Made by a program: the position numbers and the translations under genes. Shown one piece after another: positions 61,355 through 64,000 of a DNA stretch of 64,000 bases. Positions within the stretch are counted from its first letter, which is position 1. Each line of letters starts with the position of its first letter. A model generated the notes under the pieces. It was not told the DNA's origin, searched no databases, and saw nothing but the letters and a program-made list of their open reading frames with translations. Source of the DNA: Pelagomonas calceolata (taxonomy: Eukaryota; Sar; Pelagophyceae; Pelagomonadales; Pelagomonadaceae); NCBI GenBank assembly GCA_918797485.1, contig CAKKNE010000003.1, positions 4,030,001 through 4,094,000 on the forward strand, read 5' to 3'.

Positions 61355-61652
61355 AACACCCGTCATCGCGGGACCGCAGACGGCGGCCCGTGTCCCTGTG
61401 CATCCCGAAATCTCCCTTCCAGTAACGATGTTGTACAAACGATTGAATGCGTCGATGGCGTGATGCTTGCACTCCTAGTGTGTCTCGACATTAGCTTGTG
61501 CTCTCCACTCGCAAACACGCACGTGGTAGACGTAGCCGACGCATAGCCAGTCCTAGGACATCGCGACAGCGTTGCGTGCTAGACTAGCACCAGTTCGCTG
61601 GCGCAACCGGTCCTACCAACACCAACTCAAGAGCTAGCTGATTAACCCCTGC

Positions 61653-62822
61653 ATGCTGCCACGCGCTGTGCAAGCGGTGACGCGGCGGACGAGTAGAACC
61701 CTCCTCTTTGTAGCCACCGCACGAGCCATGTCGACGAAGGCCGACCTGAGATATGTGTCCAAGCCCGCGTCGGACGCCGCAAACCAGGCTAGTAACCCGG
61801 CCAAGTACCCGAGGCAGCTCTACCCCGAGATCGAGGCTCATGACTCCGGCATGCTTAGTGTCGGCGACGGCCACTCGCTCTACTACGACGTGAGCGGCAA
61901 TCCCGACGGCGTGCCGTGCATCTTCTTGCATGGTGGTCCCGGTGGAGGCATTTCTCCTCGCTCTAGACGCTTCTTCGATCCGGCCTTTTTTAGAATTGTC
62001 ATTTTTGATCAAAGGGGCTCGGGCAAGAGCCAGCCCAACGCCGCCGAGGATTTACAAGGGAGTCTGATTGAAAATAACACTCCTAAATTAGTAGAGGACA
62101 TCGAGAAGCTGCGGGAGCATTTGAAGGTGGACAAGTGGGGGATGGTCCTCGGCGGGTCCTGGGGCTCGACTTTGGCATTAGCGTACGCCGAGGCCCACCC
62201 GGCGAAGGTGCGCACGCTACTATTGCGGGGCGTCTTCTTGTTCGAGCCCGAAGAAGTAGATTATCTGTTCGCCAAGGGCGGCACGCAGGGCCAGCACCCC
62301 GCGGCCTGGGCGGCCTACTGCAACTACATCCGCGACACGTCCGACGATTTTGAGTCAGAGCGCCAGAATTTATTAGGAGCCTACTGGAAGCGCCTCACGT
62401 CCGACGACGCGGCCACGCGCCTCGCCGCCGCGAGCGCCTTCGTGGGCTACGAGCTGTCCATCTCCAAGACCTTCGTGGAAGACAAGATCATCCGCGAGTG
62501 CCTCGAGACGCCGTCGCAATTGGTACCCTTCGCGGTCATGGAGGTGTCCTACATGCTGAACGCGGGCTTCATGTCGCGGGGGCAATTGATCGCCGAGGTC
62601 GGCAAGCTCTCTTCCTTAGAACGGGTGTGCATCAGCCACGGGCGCTCGGACTTCGTCTGCCAGCCCGTCTCCGCGTATCGGCTGAGCGAAGCCTTGGGCA
62701 AGCTCAAGGTCCCGGTCGACCTGGACTTCGTCGCCGCGGCGGGCCACAGCGACACGGAGCCGGGGCTCGTGTCGTCGATGATTACTCATAGCGATGCGAT
62801 CCGCGACCTGCTGGCGAAGTGA
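61653..62822 (+). CDS. pip: Proline iminopeptidase (S33 family)
   Basis: 389 residues, single exon. Removes N-terminal proline from peptides. Alpha/beta-hydrolase with oxyanion motif FLHGGPGGGISPRSRRFFDP, VIFDQRGSGKSQPNA, nucleophile Ser in VLGGSWGSTLALAYAEAHP, catalytic Asp in SHGRSDFVCQPVSAY and His in AAGHSDTEPG. About 25 residues more than bacterial enzymes at the N-terminus, Arg/Ser-rich (MLPRAVQAVTRRTSRTLLFV), suggesting organelle import; a second Met at position 26 could make a cytosolic form. An introner-like core GCGTCGACGGCGTATGG (62829-62845) lies just past the stop. Confidence 0.95.
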   Translation: MLPRAVQAVTRRTSRTLLFVATARAMSTKADLRYVSKPASDAANQASNPAKYPRQLYPEIEAHDSGMLSVGDGHSLYYDVSGNPDGVPCIFLHGGPGGGISPRSRRFFDPAFFRIVIFDQRGSGKSQPNAAEDLQGSLIENNTPKLVEDIEKLREHLKVDKWGMVLGGSWGSTLALAYAEAHPAKVRTLLLRGVFLFEPEEVDYLFAKGGTQGQHPAAWAAYCNYIRDTSDDFESERQNLLGAYWKRLTSDDAATRLAAASAFVGYELSISKTFVEDKIIRECLETPSQLVPFAVMEVSYMLNAGFMSRGQLIAEVGKLSSLERVCISHGRSDFVCQPVSAYRLSEALGKLKVPVDLDFVAAAGHSDTEPGLVSSMITHSDAIRDLLAK

Positions 62823-62867
62823 GTGGTCGCGTCGACGGCGTATGGGGGCCTATAATACAAAGTCTAG

Positions 62868-63875
62868 TTAAGTCTTCAACCTCAAGTCCACGGACCCGCC
62901 AATGCCACGGCTCGAGCAGAACCGGATGAAGAGGCCGTCCCGCCGGACGGTCCCGGTCACGGCGACCTCGAAATTTTGGTACCGCTCGAGCCAGGCGCAG
63001 CGGTCGCCGGACCAGCGGCCGGCCAACGAATATCTCCCGTCCTTACCGTCGACGCCGGCGCCCGTGAGAGAACCGTCCGCGCCGAAGTGTAGGTCGGAGA
63101 CCACCGTTTGGTCCCATCCAGCGTCCTCCACGCTCGCGCCCTCGTACCGCCCGGAGACCGGTCGCTGCACGCTTGCGTCAAAGTCACGTTCGAGCGTCCG
63201 CGTGAGATTCTTCCACTCGTCGAGCTTCTTGCTGTACACGTTTCGCGACCTCGCGTCCACCGCAAGATAGGGGAGAAAGGAAACTCCGATGAACGCCAAG
63301 CCTACGAGGTTGTTGGATGGCTCCGCCGCGACCGTATCGCCCCCCACGACATAATTCCGCGCCGGCCGGCTCGCGAGCGCGGAACGGCCTTCGAGGTGGC
63401 CGAACGACGGCGCGTAGAAGACCGGCGGCGCCGTCCTCCGCCGGGCGGGCCGCTTCCAGGTCCGCTGGTTCGTGATGGCGTTGTGCCAGCAGGGAAAGCC
63501 CGCCTCGTCCATGTAACACCGCCAGCCGAGCTGCGACAGGCTGAGGTAACGCGACGAGGATCCGCCTCTGCCTCCGCCTCCGCCTCCGCCTCCGCCGCCG
63601 CCGCCGCCCTTCGCGTGCGCCGGCGGCGCGAAGAGCAGGACGACGGCGAGCAGCGCGTTCGCCGCGAGCACGCGCAGGGCTCGTCGCCAGCGCGTCGCTC
63701 GGGGAACGCGCGGCGCGGTCGGTGGCCTGAGGCCAAGATTGGCAGCAGGTGGGGCTGTAGGAGTCGGCCTGCTCACCGAGAGAGCAGCGCTGCCCCTCAC
63801 GCGAGGCAAGCGCGTTCGTGGGGCGAACGCAGCCGTGGACGCCAACAACGCGACGCGCAACGCGGAGGGTGCCAT
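62868..63875 (-). CDS. WW-like plastid (probably thylakoid-lumen) protein
   Basis: 335 residues, single exon, start MAPSALRV. The N-terminus is a classic stramenopile plastid presequence: signal peptide ending in STAAFAP then basic residues. A second signal follows at about 62-88 (RRALRVLAANALLAVVLLFA then PPAHA/K), with a twin Arg and an Ala-x-Ala cleavage site like thylakoid-lumen targeting signals. The mature part starts with a Gly run, then a WW-like motif (GWRCYMDEAGFPCWHNAITN, QRTWKRP), a hydrophobic segment and a beta-rich C-terminal domain. Function unknown. Confidence 0.75.
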   Translation of the reverse strand: MAPSALRVALLASTAAFAPRTRLPRVRGSAALSVSRPTPTAPPAANLGLRPPTAPRVPRATRWRRALRVLAANALLAVVLLFAPPAHAKGGGGGGGGGGGGGRGGSSSRYLSLSQLGWRCYMDEAGFPCWHNAITNQRTWKRPARRRTAPPVFYAPSFGHLEGRSALASRPARNYVVGGDTVAAEPSNNLVGLAFIGVSFLPYLAVDARSRNVYSKKLDEWKNLTRTLERDFDASVQRPVSGRYEGASVEDAGWDQTVVSDLHFGADGSLTGAGVDGKDGRYSLAGRWSGDRCAWLERYQNFEVAVTGTVRRDGLFIRFCSSRGIGGSVDLRLKT

Positions 63876-64000
63876 TTTGCGTACGTTAGCCAAAGCCAAC
63901 CGAGGAATGCTCTCCGAAAAATACCCGCGCGGCGCGATCCGCGCTCACGAAGTAGATCCGGTCTATTGAGCACAAGTCTAGTTAGTTATCGCGTCGAAGG
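63876..64000. other. Window end, unassigned
   Basis: Upstream of the WW-like gene. The final bases ATCGCGTCGAAGG resemble the start of the introner core, cut by the window edge. Confidence 0.35.

Overview
This is nuclear DNA from a GC-rich, very compact photosynthetic stramenopile, most likely a pelagophyte of the Aureococcus/Pelagomonas type. The evidence is: spliceosomal introns; two proteins whose N-terminus is a signal peptide followed by the stramenopile AFAP plastid-entry motif (228-2048, and 62868-63875 on the minus strand); a MYND/RINGv/TPR gene and a DUF285 surface protein, both typical of these algae; and many short introns that look like introner elements (DNA-transposon-like introns with terminal inverted repeats and 8-bp target duplications). 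I cannot tell genera apart without a search.

Layout. 0.2-6.2 kb: plastid coiled-coil protein, Sec14/membrane fusion, HSP70. 6.2-14.0 kb: two tandem minus-strand genes, each ending in seven near-identical 42-residue WD40 blades. Every blade is its own exon, separated by a roughly 50-nt intron of conserved sequence. The front ends differ: a four-helix-like domain plus protein kinase in one, a RelA/SpoT-like domain plus SF1 NTPase in the other. 14.7-27.9 kb: GDP-mannose dehydratase, a ubiquitin fusion, a FAD oxidoreductase, OLA1/YchF, an HPP membrane protein, a ketoacyl-ACP synthase and a TLC-like protein. 28.1-46.6 kb: a MYND/RINGv/TPR gene holding a 1.1-kb LTR-flanked insertion as an intron, then CS-domain, EXD2-like, ARM-repeat, TRAPPC6, a 1086-residue membrane protein, VTE5-like kinase, DinB-like and TMEM8-like genes. 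47.1-64.0 kb: DUF285 surface protein, two gene fragments, zinc-knuckle protein, a SAM-TIR-SAM protein, an exostosin-like glycosyltransferase, DOMON-cytochrome b561, SEP-domain protein, proline iminopeptidase and a WW-like plastid protein.

Most interesting system. The two WD40 genes resemble fungal NLR-type recognition receptors (HET-E/NWD) in having 42-residue, near-identical propeller blades that differ at a few surface-type positions. The variable codons sit on either side of each intron junction. A third gene (53112-55490) joins SAM, a possible helical bundle, TIR, a GAF-like segment and SAM. Together they are candidate algal innate-immune or self/non-self receptors. The immune role is inference from architecture.

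Spliced coordinates were worked out by hand from reading frame, GT/GC-AG sites and phase. All multi-exon models given as joined proteins keep frame to a natural stop, but none has been checked against RNA.
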